From CAZFPN01 sp044370655 (GTDB lineage Bacteria; Pseudomonadota; Alphaproteobacteria; Rickettsiales; Deianiraeaceae): 39,771 nucleotides of DNA. The notes beneath the pieces were generated by a model. The model did not search any database and had not been told where the DNA came from. It saw only the letters and a list, made by a program, of their open reading frames with translations. This document shows positions 14,942-24,413 of the stretch, in pieces. Both the position numbers and the translations under genes were made by a program. The DNA is taken from contig JBILVD010000003.1 of the NCBI GenBank assembly GCA_044370655.1, positions 1-39,771 on the forward strand, in the 5' to 3' direction. How positions within the stretch are numbered: position 1 is the first letter of the stretch; each line of letters opens with the position of its first letter.

Positions 14942-15697
14942 ATGGAAAGGACTCAAAATTTAGGAATTCCCCTTCTTGTTCAAGGTCAGTTAAACAAAGA
15001 TATTACTGTAAATGAAGCATTTTTATTGATAGATTGTATTTTAAATTCAGGCTTGGAAAGTCTAACTCCGTTTGAAGACTATCCCCCAAATTTAGAAGAA
15101 GGTAAGTTAATCCTCACATCAAAAACAACAAAAGGGCTTTTTCAAAACTTTCCTAATCATATTGCTTTTTATAAAAATGGTTGGAGGTTTTTAAAGCCTA
15201 AAGAAGGTTTAATTTTATGGGTTAAACAGGCAAAGTCTTGTTTTGTATTTAATGGAGAAGATTTTATTAAAATCTCTTCTAGCGAGAATTCTGGGATTCA
15301 AACTGCCCTAAATAACACGCAATTAAACGCCTTAGAGTCAAAAATCAACACATTGGAAGATGAAATAAAAAAACTCCAAAATCCTGTAAAATTAGGGGTA
15401 AATGCAACAGCAGATGATAGAAACAAATTTACCGTCCGCTCTAACTACAGCCTGTTTAACTCGGAAAGCTCGGATACAAGAATAGTCTTAAATAAAGTAA
15501 ATAATTCTAGCTCGGCTTCTTTTATATTTCAACAAAATTGGTCTGGAATTGCAGAATTTGGAACGATAAATGGAAATAATTTTATTCTCAAAGTTGCAAG
15601 TGGGGGAGCTTGGAGAGAAGTTTTTGAAGTAGATGCAGGCAATGGAAACATCAACTTTAAACAGGATATTCTTAAAAATGGTATAAAAATATTTTAA
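14942..15697 (+). CDS. DUF2793-family protein (gene transfer agent/prophage type)
   Basis: This 251-aa protein resembles the DUF2793 family found beside tail and host-interaction genes of alphaproteobacterial gene transfer agents and prophages. The N-terminal part (about 6-110) carries the family's pattern: LGIPLLVQGQLNKDITVNEA, then a KNGWRFLKPKEGLILWV block. A short coiled coil follows (about 122-145, LNALESKINTLEDEIKKL). The C-terminal part begins LGVNATADDRNKFTVRS and contains FQQNWSGIAEFGTI and GGAWREVFEVD, matching the C-terminal module of DUF2793 proteins as I remember it. The role is probably particle surface or fibre. No other phage gene is near; it lies 56 bp after a tRNA and 72 bp before the S49 protease gene. 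There is no signal peptide. Confidence 0.75.
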   Translation: MERTQNLGIPLLVQGQLNKDITVNEAFLLIDCILNSGLESLTPFEDYPPNLEEGKLILTSKTTKGLFQNFPNHIAFYKNGWRFLKPKEGLILWVKQAKSCFVFNGEDFIKISSSENSGIQTALNNTQLNALESKINTLEDEIKKLQNPVKLGVNATADDRNKFTVRSNYSLFNSESSDTRIVLNKVNNSSSASFIFQQNWSGIAEFGTINGNNFILKVASGGAWREVFEVDAGNGNINFKQDILKNGIKIF

Positions 15698-15769
15698 TTT
15701 AAAAAATTCTTTACTTTTATAAAATTTTATTTTCTATAGAAGAGTATTTATTTAGTATATTAAAAAATT

Positions 15770-16744
15770 ATGTACAAAAAACTCTTAGACGAAAACATTA
15801 AAAATTCTGGTGGTATAAATAACTTCATACTTTCTTTAAGAAAAGAAATACGTCTTTTGAAAGTTTTAATAGGCGTTTTATTTATTTTTACCTTATACAA
15901 ATTTTTAAATATTAGCGACTTTCCAGAAACAATCACAACAAAACAAATTCCTTCTATCAAGAGAGATTTTATTGCAGAAATTAGAATTGAAGACATAATT
16001 ATTCCAGACTTAAATAGAGAGAAAATGCTTGATGAAATTTATAAATCAAATAATATTAAAGGTCTCTTAATTGTAATTAACTCTCCAGGGGGAGATCCAG
16101 CTTCCTCAGAGCTTGTATATTCAAAATTAAAGAAAATATCTACAAAAATGCCAGTTATAGCTTTTGTTGAAGGGTTAGGGGCTAGTGGTGCTTATATGAT
16201 TGCAATTGGGGCGGATAAAATAGTTGCTTTAAGAAATGGTCTTATAGGCTCTATTGGTGTTGTAGGTAGCAGATTTAACTTCACAGATTTAATGAAAAAT
16301 CTAGGAATAAGTTATGATCAATATGTAAGTAGCGATTACAAGGAAGCAGGTGTACCATTCTTCAAATCAACAGGTGCACAAAGGCAATACTTGCAAGATA
16401 TTACTATGCAGTACTTTAATACATTCAAAAATATGGTGCAAGAAGCAAGAGGTTTTTCTCCTATTGAGATTGAAAAAGTTGCAAATGCAAAGGTTTTTTT
16501 AGCTGAAGAATCACTTAAGCTAAAGCTAATTGACGCAATTGGCACAAAAGATTTAGCAATAGAACTAATCTCCAAAAGACTTGAAGAAAACAACATCAAG
16601 GATTTGGAAGTAAGAGAGGTTAGGCCAGAACCTAAAAGGCAACAAGGGTTTTTTGACGGGATTTTTACTTCCGCTTTCAAAATTCTTACAAAAATTCAAG
16701 CAAATGCAGACATTTGGAATATTCAAACAATATTAAAATATTAA
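15770..16744 (+). CDS. S49 family signal-peptide peptidase (SppA/SohB type)
   Basis: This membrane-anchored serine protease family degrades cleaved signal peptides or membrane-associated proteins. The 324-aa product has one N-terminal transmembrane segment (about 30-46) and a single protease domain. The clp-like fold signature INSPGGDPAS is at 104-112. The predicted nucleophile is Ser139 in EGLGASGAYMIA, and the base is Lys191 in SSDYKEAGVPF. That Ser/Lys dyad and the single-domain length fit short SppA/SohB proteins rather than the double-length E. coli SppA. It begins an envelope-related run, with the next gene starting 13 bp after its stop. Confidence 0.92.
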   Translation: MYKKLLDENIKNSGGINNFILSLRKEIRLLKVLIGVLFIFTLYKFLNISDFPETITTKQIPSIKRDFIAEIRIEDIIIPDLNREKMLDEIYKSNNIKGLLIVINSPGGDPASSELVYSKLKKISTKMPVIAFVEGLGASGAYMIAIGADKIVALRNGLIGSIGVVGSRFNFTDLMKNLGISYDQYVSSDYKEAGVPFFKSTGAQRQYLQDITMQYFNTFKNMVQEARGFSPIEIEKVANAKVFLAEESLKLKLIDAIGTKDLAIELISKRLEENNIKDLEVREVRPEPKRQQGFFDGIFTSAFKILTKIQANADIWNIQTILKY

Positions 16745-16757
16745 TTAAGTATTAATT

Positions 16758-17660
16758 ATGAACAAACATAAAAAAAAGTATAATAGGGAAGGTTATAATA
16801 GAGAAAATAGAGAAGGTAGAGAAATGAGAAGACCGAACACAAAAAAATTTGAAAACAAGGATAAAACATTAAAATCTTTCACTAAAAATCCTAGCGGTTT
16901 CTTGGTGGTTTCTTTATTTATTAAAGCTAAAACTCCTCACAATGCGGTAGTAAGTGCTATTGAAGGTGCAATTGCGATAGATGCTAAAAAAAAGATTGTA
17001 ATTTCATTTGAAAATCAAGATGAAAAACAGCTAGTTTCAAATATAAAGAAAAAATTTGAAGGAAGCTTTGGAGTTTTATTTTTTAACCCAAAATCAAAAA
17101 TGACCTCTTCTTCTGTGCAAAATTCAGCTAAAATCCACACGGAGGTTCTTCACGCTTTTAAATCTAATTTCTTCTTAACTTTAGACGCAGAAATCAGTAT
17201 TCGCCCATTCTCAGTTGAAAAAATGATTTCCTTTCTTTGTAAAGAGGGGGATACCCTAGCTGTTAGCCCTAAATTCTACACACCTTCAGGAGATGCAGTG
17301 AAGTCTTGTCGCAGGTTTTTAGCGATATGGAATTTCTTACCAGAATTTTCTGATTTCATAAAAAACAAAAATATAGAACATTTAATGATGGAAAGAGGCG
17401 ATGTTGGTTATTATTCAATACACAGAGTAGACTATAGCTCTTTGGATTGTATGCTATTTTTAACAGACGCACTCTTGAAAATAAAATCATTCTCTAGCGG
17501 ATTTAAAAATCAAGACTTGCGAGATTCGATTATTTGCAAAAAATTCTACAAAAAAACAGGAGGAAAAATAATATTCTACCCTCACGCAAGAGTTGTAACG
17601 CACAATAATCAATTTGATGCAAAACCAAGTTTGATAGAAAAAATAAAATATTATTTCTAA
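16758..17660 (+). CDS. divergent GT2-like glycosyltransferase
   Basis: This 300-aa protein probably has a GT-A (family 2) glycosyltransferase fold. Residues about 46-110 look like the first beta/alpha units. FLTLDAEISIRP (139-150) occupies the place of the acidic DxD-type motif, and SPKFYTPSGDAVKSCRRF (170-187) strongly resembles the rhamnosyltransferase segment following it. FYPHARVVTHNN near the C-terminus also fits that group. The first 35 residues are a basic Asn/Arg/Gly-rich extension (NREGYNRENREGRE). It has no signal peptide or membrane segment. It sits between the S49 protease and glmU (3-bp gap), suggesting a cell-envelope polysaccharide or LPS role. Substrate and catalytic competence are unknown. 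Confidence 0.65.
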   Translation: MNKHKKKYNREGYNRENREGREMRRPNTKKFENKDKTLKSFTKNPSGFLVVSLFIKAKTPHNAVVSAIEGAIAIDAKKKIVISFENQDEKQLVSNIKKKFEGSFGVLFFNPKSKMTSSSVQNSAKIHTEVLHAFKSNFFLTLDAEISIRPFSVEKMISFLCKEGDTLAVSPKFYTPSGDAVKSCRRFLAIWNFLPEFSDFIKNKNIEHLMMERGDVGYYSIHRVDYSSLDCMLFLTDALLKIKSFSSGFKNQDLRDSIICKKFYKKTGGKIIFYPHARVVTHNNQFDAKPSLIEKIKYYF

Positions 17661-17663
17661 AAG

Positions 17664-18965
17664 ATGCTTAACTTCATTATTCTTGGAGCGGGAAAGGGGA
17701 CTAGAATGGTTTCTTCTACCTCTAAAGTAATGCACAAAATTGCTGGAAAAAGCATGATTGAAATTGTGATAGATTTAGCAAGCAGTTTTAATCCAACGCA
17801 AATTATTACCGTTTTTTCTGAGGAAAATTACAAAGAGGCTGAAAGTCTAGGCTTTACAAACGCAGTCATTCAAAAGGAAAGATTAGGGACAGGTCACGCC
17901 GTTTTAAATGCACTTACAAGCTTAAATTCTCACGGAAAAACATTTATTTTATACGGCGATACTCCACTTATCACAAAAGAGACGCTTGAAAGTATGCAAA
18001 ATCAAGATGCAGACATCACAGTTCTTGGATTTAAAGGAGAAATTCAAGAAAAGTATGGTCGTCTTGTTATTTCTAATGACGAGATAGTTGAAAAAGTAGT
18101 TGAATTCAAAGATTTAACTAATAAAGAAAAAGATATAACACTCTTTAATTCTGGAGTTTTTTTAGTAAAGACAGACGTTTTGAAAGCTCTAGTTCCTCAA
18201 ATTTCAAACAACAATAACGCAGGGGAGTATTACCTTACGGATATAATATCGCTAGCAAGAAAAAACAACCTAAAAACAAAATTTATACTATGTCAAAAAG
18301 ACGAAGTTTTAGGGGTTAATAATCGTATTGAGCTTGCAAAATGCGAAGAAATTATGCAAAACCGCCTTAGAAAAAAACACTTAACAAATGGCGTTACCCT
18401 AATCTCACCGTCGTCTATATTTTTTAGCCTTGACACAAAAATAGAAAACGACGTAATCGTGGAACCAAATGTCTTTTTTGGAAAGGGTTGTGAAATTAGA
18501 AAAGGTTGTCATATCAAAGCATTCTCATACCTTGAAGATTGCAAAATTGAAGAGGAAGTAAGCATTGGACCATTCGCACGAATAAGAGGTAGAACAACAA
18601 TTGGGGCAGGAAGCAAGATAGGAAACTTCGTTGAAGTGAAAAATTCAAACCTTGAAAAAGGCGTAAAAGCGGGGCATCTTGCATATGTAGGAGATGGTGA
18701 AGTTGGAGAGAACGTCAACATTGGTGCTGGAGCTATATTTTGCAATTACGATGGCAAAAAAAAGCATAAAACCATCATTGATAAAAATGTTTTTATCGGC
18801 TCAAATACATCTCTAATTGCACCATTGAAAATTGAAAGTAATGCAATTTTAGGTGCTGGAAGCGTGATTACTAAGAATGTTGAAGAATATTCCTTAGCAA
18901 TTGAGAGGGGGGCTCAAAAAAACATTCCAAATTACAAGAAAAAAAAATACAAGAAAAAAGATTAA
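17664..18965 (+). CDS. glmU: bifunctional GlmU: GlcN-1-P acetyltransferase and GlcNAc-1-P uridyltransferase
   Basis: GlmU makes UDP-GlcNAc for peptidoglycan and lipopolysaccharide. The 433-aa protein has an N-terminal pyrophosphorylase domain starting FIILGAGKGTRM with the lysine-bearing SKVMHKIAGKSM. A C-terminal left-handed beta-helix follows, with hexapeptide repeats and the acetyltransferase block KAGHLAYVGDGEVGENVNIG, whose His is the expected catalytic base, then CNYDGKKKHKT. The tail is Lys-rich. It lies 3 bp after the glycosyltransferase-like gene and 5 bp before the nlpD-like gene. Confidence 0.97.
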   Translation: MLNFIILGAGKGTRMVSSTSKVMHKIAGKSMIEIVIDLASSFNPTQIITVFSEENYKEAESLGFTNAVIQKERLGTGHAVLNALTSLNSHGKTFILYGDTPLITKETLESMQNQDADITVLGFKGEIQEKYGRLVISNDEIVEKVVEFKDLTNKEKDITLFNSGVFLVKTDVLKALVPQISNNNNAGEYYLTDIISLARKNNLKTKFILCQKDEVLGVNNRIELAKCEEIMQNRLRKKHLTNGVTLISPSSIFFSLDTKIENDVIVEPNVFFGKGCEIRKGCHIKAFSYLEDCKIEEEVSIGPFARIRGRTTIGAGSKIGNFVEVKNSNLEKGVKAGHLAYVGDGEVGENVNIGAGAIFCNYDGKKKHKTIIDKNVFIGSNTSLIAPLKIESNAILGAGSVITKNVEEYSLAIERGAQKNIPNYKKKKYKKKD

Positions 18966-18970
18966 AATTT

Positions 18971-19882
18971 ATGCATTTTTTAAAGAGGTCTATATTACTT
19001 TTACTTTTATTTTCTTGCGAACATTATGCTTCTAATGTGGAGATTGTGTATAAAAATACAAACGGAAGTGGGTATAAAAGCTCTGGATCTATACTCTCCG
19101 AGTCTAGCAATAACGAAGAAAACGAACTTAAAAAAGTTAAGGACGCTCCCAAGCATGAAAAATTACAGCCAATAGGAGGTGCATCTAATCAAAATTCCAA
19201 ACCTACTACAATAAATCCTTCAACGTCGACCTTCTCTTCCCAAAAAACTCTAACAGAGGAAGATACTTATCATGTCGTGCAACAAGGTGAAACTTTTTAT
19301 TCAATCGCACGCCTTCACAACATCAATCCAAAAGATTTAATGGAATGGAATGATTACAGTGAAACAAAAATTTTAAAACCTTCAAGCATTATAAAACTTA
19401 CCTCCGCTCCCATCTCTGCAAAAGAAATTCAAATAAAAGAGGTAAAATCCAATAAGATAAACAAAGAAAATCAACCTGAGGTTATTAAAACTGCAACTCA
19501 AACTCCCTTAAATTGCAAAAGCAGATTTATTATGCCAATTTTAGAGACGAAAACCTTAGTAAATTTTGGAGATGTTTACGGAGGCGGTGTAAAAAGTGAT
19601 GGAATAACATTTAAAACTAAAAAAGAGGAGATTGTGAGAGCTTCAAACAATGGGGAAGTTGCATATGTAGGAGATGGCTTCTCCGATTATGGAAATTTAG
19701 TAATTATAAGACATATGGAAAACTACTTCTCTATTTATGGTCATTTAAAAAATGTAAAAGTAAAAAAAGGGCAACTTTTAATAAAGGGAGATGCTTTAGC
19801 TTCAACATCATTAGAGGAGGGAAAATTCTATTTTGCAATTAGAAAAGGTAGAAACCCCATCAATCCTAAAGGTTGCATTTAA
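18971..19882 (+). CDS. nlpD: NlpD-like lipoprotein, LysM plus degenerate LytM (M23) domain
   Basis: NlpD-type proteins activate periplasmic amidases during septum splitting. This 303-aa product has a lipoprotein-like signal (LLLLLLFSC, Cys16), a low-complexity Ser/Asn/Lys linker, a LysM domain at about 99-144 (YHVVQQGETFYSIARLHNIN) and a LytM domain at about 187-300. The LytM zinc ligands look lost. The usual HxGxD region reads GGGVKSDGITF, and the final HxH region reads EGKFYFAIRKG. One His remains in IYGHLK. That pattern matches non-catalytic NlpD/EnvC activators. It is 5 bp downstream of glmU, and its stop overlaps the convergent fadE by 4 bp. Confidence 0.82.
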   Translation: MHFLKRSILLLLLFSCEHYASNVEIVYKNTNGSGYKSSGSILSESSNNEENELKKVKDAPKHEKLQPIGGASNQNSKPTTINPSTSTFSSQKTLTEEDTYHVVQQGETFYSIARLHNINPKDLMEWNDYSETKILKPSSIIKLTSAPISAKEIQIKEVKSNKINKENQPEVIKTATQTPLNCKSRFIMPILETKTLVNFGDVYGGGVKSDGITFKTKKEEIVRASNNGEVAYVGDGFSDYGNLVIIRHMENYFSIYGHLKNVKVKKGQLLIKGDALASTSLEEGKFYFAIRKGRNPINPKGCI

Positions 19883-22239
19883 AAAGCGTTTGATTTCAAA
19901 GGGAAGTCGTCAACTTGAATTGCCTTAGAAGTTTTTTGCTCCCAATTTGTGATAAATTCAAACTCTTCTTTTGTTATCAAGCCTTCTGTAAGTGCAACTT
20001 CATACTTCTTCTTCATCCCTTTTAATCTCTTGATTATTAAATAAGCCTTAGGATGCTCCTCAAAACACTCTTTCACTAAATTTGCTCTATCGTTTTTATC
20101 TTTTGATATAAAAACGTGAGAGAAAATATCATCAAAAATATCTTGATTTTCAACTACGGATTTCACCGTCTTGTAAGATATTTTATCCTTCAAAGCTTTT
20201 CCTTCCCTTGAAGGCGAAATTAGTAAAAATACAAATTTTATAAGCCTATTCATAAAAGCATTGTGAGAAAGATTTGCATAAATCTCTAACATAGCTTTGT
20301 CAATTGCATTAAGGCAGTTTTCAAGGGCATATTCAACAATTGGTTCAAGTTCTTTTTTGCAGTTATTAGCTTTAAATTTACGCAGTATGGCAGACATAAT
20401 GTAAAGATTAGATACTATATCTCCAAATCTACCACTTAATTTTTCTTTTACCTTAAATCCGCCTCCATACATAAGAAGAACCAAGTCAGCAAAAAAGCCG
20501 AATTTTGCTGAAATTCTCTCCATTTTTTGGGAATATTTGCAAACGATACTTTGTTTATAAAATATATTAATAATTTTGTTCAAAGCTTCCTTAAATGATA
20601 AAGTAATAAAGCGAATTCTTTTTGCAATAAAAGAGCCTACATGACCCCATAAATTAGCATCAAATTTAGATAAATTGCCCTCTTGAATTGCAGTCATTTC
20701 ATTGTAAAGGAATGGATGGCAACGCATTAAACCTTGACCAAAGTGAAGAAGGCTTCTAGTTAATATATTAGCCCCTTCAACGGTTATTCCAACCTGAATT
20801 CCCATGTATACGTGAGCTACCATATTGCTTGGTCCAACGCAAATTGCAGCACCACCTAAAACATCCATCGAATCAATTGTTACTTTTCGTGCCATTTCAG
20901 TAGCATGGTATTTGACAATTGCATTTGTAATAGCAGGTTTTTGACCATTTTTTACAGCACTAGCAGTAAAAATTCTCATTGCGTCAATTGCAAAGCAGTT
21001 TGCCAACATTCGTGCAAGAACCTCCTCAATACCTTCAAATTTTGCAATAGGCAACCCAAACTGTTTTCTAATAAAAGAATACATCAAGGTATATTGAGTG
21101 GAGAATTTTCCAGCAGCGCTTGCAATCGCAGGAAGGCTAATACCACGCCCCACAGAAAGGCATTCCATCAACATTCTCCAGCCTTCACCAAGACCACTTT
21201 CTCCACCAATTACATCATCTTCCACAGAAATAACAACATTTTTGCCCCAAATAGGCGAGTTTATAAAAGGCACATACATCGGCAAATGCCTTCTACCTCT
21301 TGTTATTCCCTCCAAGTCACCTTTCAATAAAGCACAAGTAATACCGAGTTTTTTGCCAGGAGGTAGGAGGTTTTCAGGGTCTCTCAATTGAAAAGCAAGT
21401 CCAATTACAGTTGCAATTCCTCCAAGAGTTATATATCTTTTTTCAAAATTAAGACGGATTTTTAACTTACCATCATCACCTTTAAATAGCTCTCCATATG
21501 ATTTTATAGAAGCAGCATCGGAACCTGCAAAAGGCTCTGTTAAGCCAAAACAAGGTATCTCTCTTCCATCTGCAAGGCGAGGAAGGTAGTAATTTTTTTG
21601 CTTTTCCGTTCCATATTTTAAAAGCAACTCTCCAGGTCCAAGTGAGTTTGGAACCATGGTTGTAATTGAAAGAACCTGACTTCTAGTGCCTAATTTTCCA
21701 ACAATAGCACTTTGAGCGATAGGGGAAAAATCTAATCCTCCGTATTTTTTAGGAATTATCATTCCAAAAAACTTTTTCTCTTTCAAGTATTGCCAAACTT
21801 CTACTGGCAAATCTTTATCTTGAAATATTTTGAAATCCTCTGTCATTTTGCAAACTTCTTCCACCTCATTCTCCATAAATCTTTTTTCCTCATCGGTTAA
21901 ACCTTCAAATGGTTCATTAAGGATTTTTTTGATATTCGGTATGGTTTTAAAAAACTCCCCCTCGACCCAAGTTGTTCCAGCATCTAGGGCGGTTTTTTCG
22001 GTTTCTGATATTTTTGGTAAAACCTGTAATTTTTTTAAAAAAACCAAAATAGGAGCGGAAAGTATAAATTTTCTGAAAAATGGTATGCAGAAAAGAATAG
22101 TAAATACAATTGAAATTGTAATACCTAAAACTGACTGATTGTATGCAAAAAAAAACACTCCAAAAAGCCCAATAAAAAGTGCTTTAATATTGAAGTGGAT
22201 TAATCCTAAAACAACAATAATAAATAGTAATACAGTCAT
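19879..22239 (-). CDS. fadE: membrane-anchored acyl-CoA dehydrogenase FadE
   Basis: FadE performs the first, FAD-dependent step of fatty-acid beta-oxidation, acyl-CoA to trans-2-enoyl-CoA. The 786-aa length fits the large FadE family (E. coli about 814), not the usual 380-aa dehydrogenases. Residues 1-66 hold hydrophobic segments that probably anchor it to the inner membrane. The dehydrogenase core includes PKKYGGLDFS, CFGLTEPFAGSDAAS, GEGWRMLMECLSVGRGIS and MDVLGGAAICVGPSN. A long C-terminal helical region typical of FadE follows. It is the last gene of fadI-fadJ-fadE, starting 2 bp after fadJ. Confidence 0.93.
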   Translation of the reverse strand: MTVLLFIIVVLGLIHFNIKALFIGLFGVFFFAYNQSVLGITISIVFTILFCIPFFRKFILSAPILVFLKKLQVLPKISETEKTALDAGTTWVEGEFFKTIPNIKKILNEPFEGLTDEEKRFMENEVEEVCKMTEDFKIFQDKDLPVEVWQYLKEKKFFGMIIPKKYGGLDFSPIAQSAIVGKLGTRSQVLSITTMVPNSLGPGELLLKYGTEKQKNYYLPRLADGREIPCFGLTEPFAGSDAASIKSYGELFKGDDGKLKIRLNFEKRYITLGGIATVIGLAFQLRDPENLLPPGKKLGITCALLKGDLEGITRGRRHLPMYVPFINSPIWGKNVVISVEDDVIGGESGLGEGWRMLMECLSVGRGISLPAIASAAGKFSTQYTLMYSFIRKQFGLPIAKFEGIEEVLARMLANCFAIDAMRIFTASAVKNGQKPAITNAIVKYHATEMARKVTIDSMDVLGGAAICVGPSNMVAHVYMGIQVGITVEGANILTRSLLHFGQGLMRCHPFLYNEMTAIQEGNLSKFDANLWGHVGSFIAKRIRFITLSFKEALNKIINIFYKQSIVCKYSQKMERISAKFGFFADLVLLMYGGGFKVKEKLSGRFGDIVSNLYIMSAILRKFKANNCKKELEPIVEYALENCLNAIDKAMLEIYANLSHNAFMNRLIKFVFLLISPSREGKALKDKISYKTVKSVVENQDIFDDIFSHVFISKDKNDRANLVKECFEEHPKAYLIIKRLKGMKKKYEVALTEGLITKEEFEFITNWEQKTSKAIQVDDFPLKSNAF

Positions 22240-22241
22240 AT

Positions 22242-24401
22242 TTATAAATAAAAATTAGTATTTTCTTTTACCAGATTTTGCAGGTAAAAACATGGATTAA
22301 ATCTTGAGCCATATTTCATAGTAAATTCTTCAAGCTTTGAAATGACGACCTTAATTCCAACTATATCAGCATATTTGAGTAGACCTCCCCTAAAAGGAGG
22401 AAAGCCCGTCCCCATTATCATTGCCATATCAAGTTGTCTTGCATTTTTTATCATCTTTTCTTCAAGAACTCTCCCGGCTTCGTTTATCATTAAATACAGG
22501 CATCTCTCTAAAATTTCGTTGCTTGAAATATCTTTTCCGTTAGATTTTGCACGAATTTCACTAGCAAGTTCCTGATTTAACAAGGCTTTTTTGCCTTCAT
22601 GCCTGTAGAAACCTAAGCCAGATTTTTTACCAAGTAGTTTTTTTTCATTATAAATTAAACCTAAAATATGAGAAGGTTTCATTCTTTCTCCATAAAAATT
22701 TTCAAGATTCTTACTAACTTTATATGCAACATCAATTCCAACCTCATCTGCCAAAAGAAATGGACCCATAGGCATTCCAAAATCTGTCACTATTTTGTCT
22801 ATTTTTTCAATATCTCCAGTCTCCTCAAGGCAAAACAATGCTTCATTCATAAAAGTTAGAAGAAGTCTGTTAACAACAAAACCAGCACTATCCCCAACGA
22901 CAATTGGAGTTTTGCCCATTTTACGGGAAAGATTAACAATAGTTGAAACTGCCTCTTCGCTTGTTTTTTCTCCCTTGACAACCTCCACAAGTGGCATTTT
23001 ATTTACAGGATTGAAGAAGTGCATTCCAACCAAATTCTGAGGTTTTTTTAATGTGCTACCAATATCTTTTAGCAAAAGAGAGGAGGTGTTTGTGGCGATA
23101 ATAACCTCATCTTTAGCAAGTTCTTCAATTTCTGCAAGTGTTTTTTGTTTAATTGATATATCCTCAATTATAGCTTCCAAAATTAAGTCTGCCTTTTGCA
23201 CGCCAATATTGCTTGTTGTGGTCGTAATTTTAGAGTATTTAGAAGTTAAATCTTGCTCCTTCAATCTTCTTTTTTTTATCAAACCGTGATAAATTTCTCC
23301 AATTTGCTTAAAACCAACTTCAAGCCCTTTCAAAGAAATGTCTTTCATTCTAACGGAAAATCCGTAATTAGAGAAAAGCCAAGCAATTCCTCCCCCCATT
23401 ACTCCAGCTCCCAAAAGAAAAGTTTCTTCTATATTTTTAGGAGTGATGTCGTTATATTCTTTTTTTAATTCTTCGCTTGTGTAGAAAAGGTCAATTAAAT
23501 TTTTTGAGGTCTGACTTACAGCACATTTTACAAAGTTTTCAAGCTCTATTTTTAAACCACTTTCAATGTTCATTTTATATGTTTTTTCAATAACTTCAAG
23601 TGCTTTAAGAGGAGCCATATAATGCCCTTTTGTTTTTTCAAGTAAGCTTTTTCTTGCCTGTTTAAATATCAAACTTTTACCGAATGGTAGCTTTTCTATA
23701 AAAGGCTTTCTTTCCTTTCTTTTGGTAAAAACACTAGATACGTCTCCCTTTGTTATTTTATCAATCCAATTTTTTAAAACTATCAACTCATATTCCTTAG
23801 GGTAGCAGTCATCTACAACGCCCATTTTCATTGCCTTTTTGCCATCTAAAGCCCTACCAGAGAGTATCAAATCTAAAGCGTTTGGAAGATAGATTAAAGA
23901 TGGAAGAGTTTGCGTCCCCCCAAAACCAGGAAAAATTCCAAGATTAACCTCAGGAAGACCAATTTTTGTTTTGGAGTTATCAGATGCTATTCTAAATGTG
24001 CATGCAAGTGCAAGCTCCGTTCCTCCTCCCATGCACGCCCCGTCAATTACAGCAAGGCTTTTAAATGGCATTTTCATCAGGCTTGTTACAATCTTTTGCC
24101 CCTTTTCAACTAACATTCTCGCCTCATTCTCATCTATTAAATTTTCTATTTCTTTAATGTCCGCTCCTGCGATAAAAATATCTTTTTTAGCAGATTTTAT
24201 AACAAGAAGTTTAAGACCATTTCTCTTTGAAAGTATGTCAAGAGCGTCTTCAAACTCCTTTAAAACGGGAGAGGAAAGTTTGTTCACTTTTTCACCTGCT
24301 AAATCAAAAGTTAAAAAGGCTACTTCACCTTCATATTTAATATTAAAACTGGTATAAGTTTTAGGAAACTCGTTCACTAAATTTTCAAATTTTTCTATCA
24401 T
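22242..24401 (-). CDS. fadJ: fatty-acid oxidation multifunctional alpha subunit (enoyl-CoA hydratase/3-hydroxyacyl-CoA dehydrogenase)
   Basis: This bifunctional enzyme hydrates enoyl-CoA and oxidises 3-hydroxyacyl-CoA with NAD. The N-terminal crotonase domain has the oxyanion segment ADIKEIE (80-86) and likely catalytic Glu129 (GACMGGGTEL) and Glu151 (IGLPEVNLGIFPGFGGTQ). The NAD-binding domain starts at LLGAGVMGGGIAW (331-342), followed by VGMHFFNPVNKMPLVEV. The 719-aa length and the neighbouring 429-aa thiolase fit the FadJ/FadI pair better than FadB/FadA. It lies 12 bp after fadI and 2 bp before fadE. Confidence 0.92.
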   Translation of the reverse strand: MIEKFENLVNEFPKTYTSFNIKYEGEVAFLTFDLAGEKVNKLSSPVLKEFEDALDILSKRNGLKLLVIKSAKKDIFIAGADIKEIENLIDENEARMLVEKGQKIVTSLMKMPFKSLAVIDGACMGGGTELALACTFRIASDNSKTKIGLPEVNLGIFPGFGGTQTLPSLIYLPNALDLILSGRALDGKKAMKMGVVDDCYPKEYELIVLKNWIDKITKGDVSSVFTKRKERKPFIEKLPFGKSLIFKQARKSLLEKTKGHYMAPLKALEVIEKTYKMNIESGLKIELENFVKCAVSQTSKNLIDLFYTSEELKKEYNDITPKNIEETFLLGAGVMGGGIAWLFSNYGFSVRMKDISLKGLEVGFKQIGEIYHGLIKKRRLKEQDLTSKYSKITTTTSNIGVQKADLILEAIIEDISIKQKTLAEIEELAKDEVIIATNTSSLLLKDIGSTLKKPQNLVGMHFFNPVNKMPLVEVVKGEKTSEEAVSTIVNLSRKMGKTPIVVGDSAGFVVNRLLLTFMNEALFCLEETGDIEKIDKIVTDFGMPMGPFLLADEVGIDVAYKVSKNLENFYGERMKPSHILGLIYNEKKLLGKKSGLGFYRHEGKKALLNQELASEIRAKSNGKDISSNEILERCLYLMINEAGRVLEEKMIKNARQLDMAMIMGTGFPPFRGGLLKYADIVGIKVVISKLEEFTMKYGSRFNPCFYLQNLVKENTNFYL

Positions 24402-24413
24402 AAAACTGCAAAA

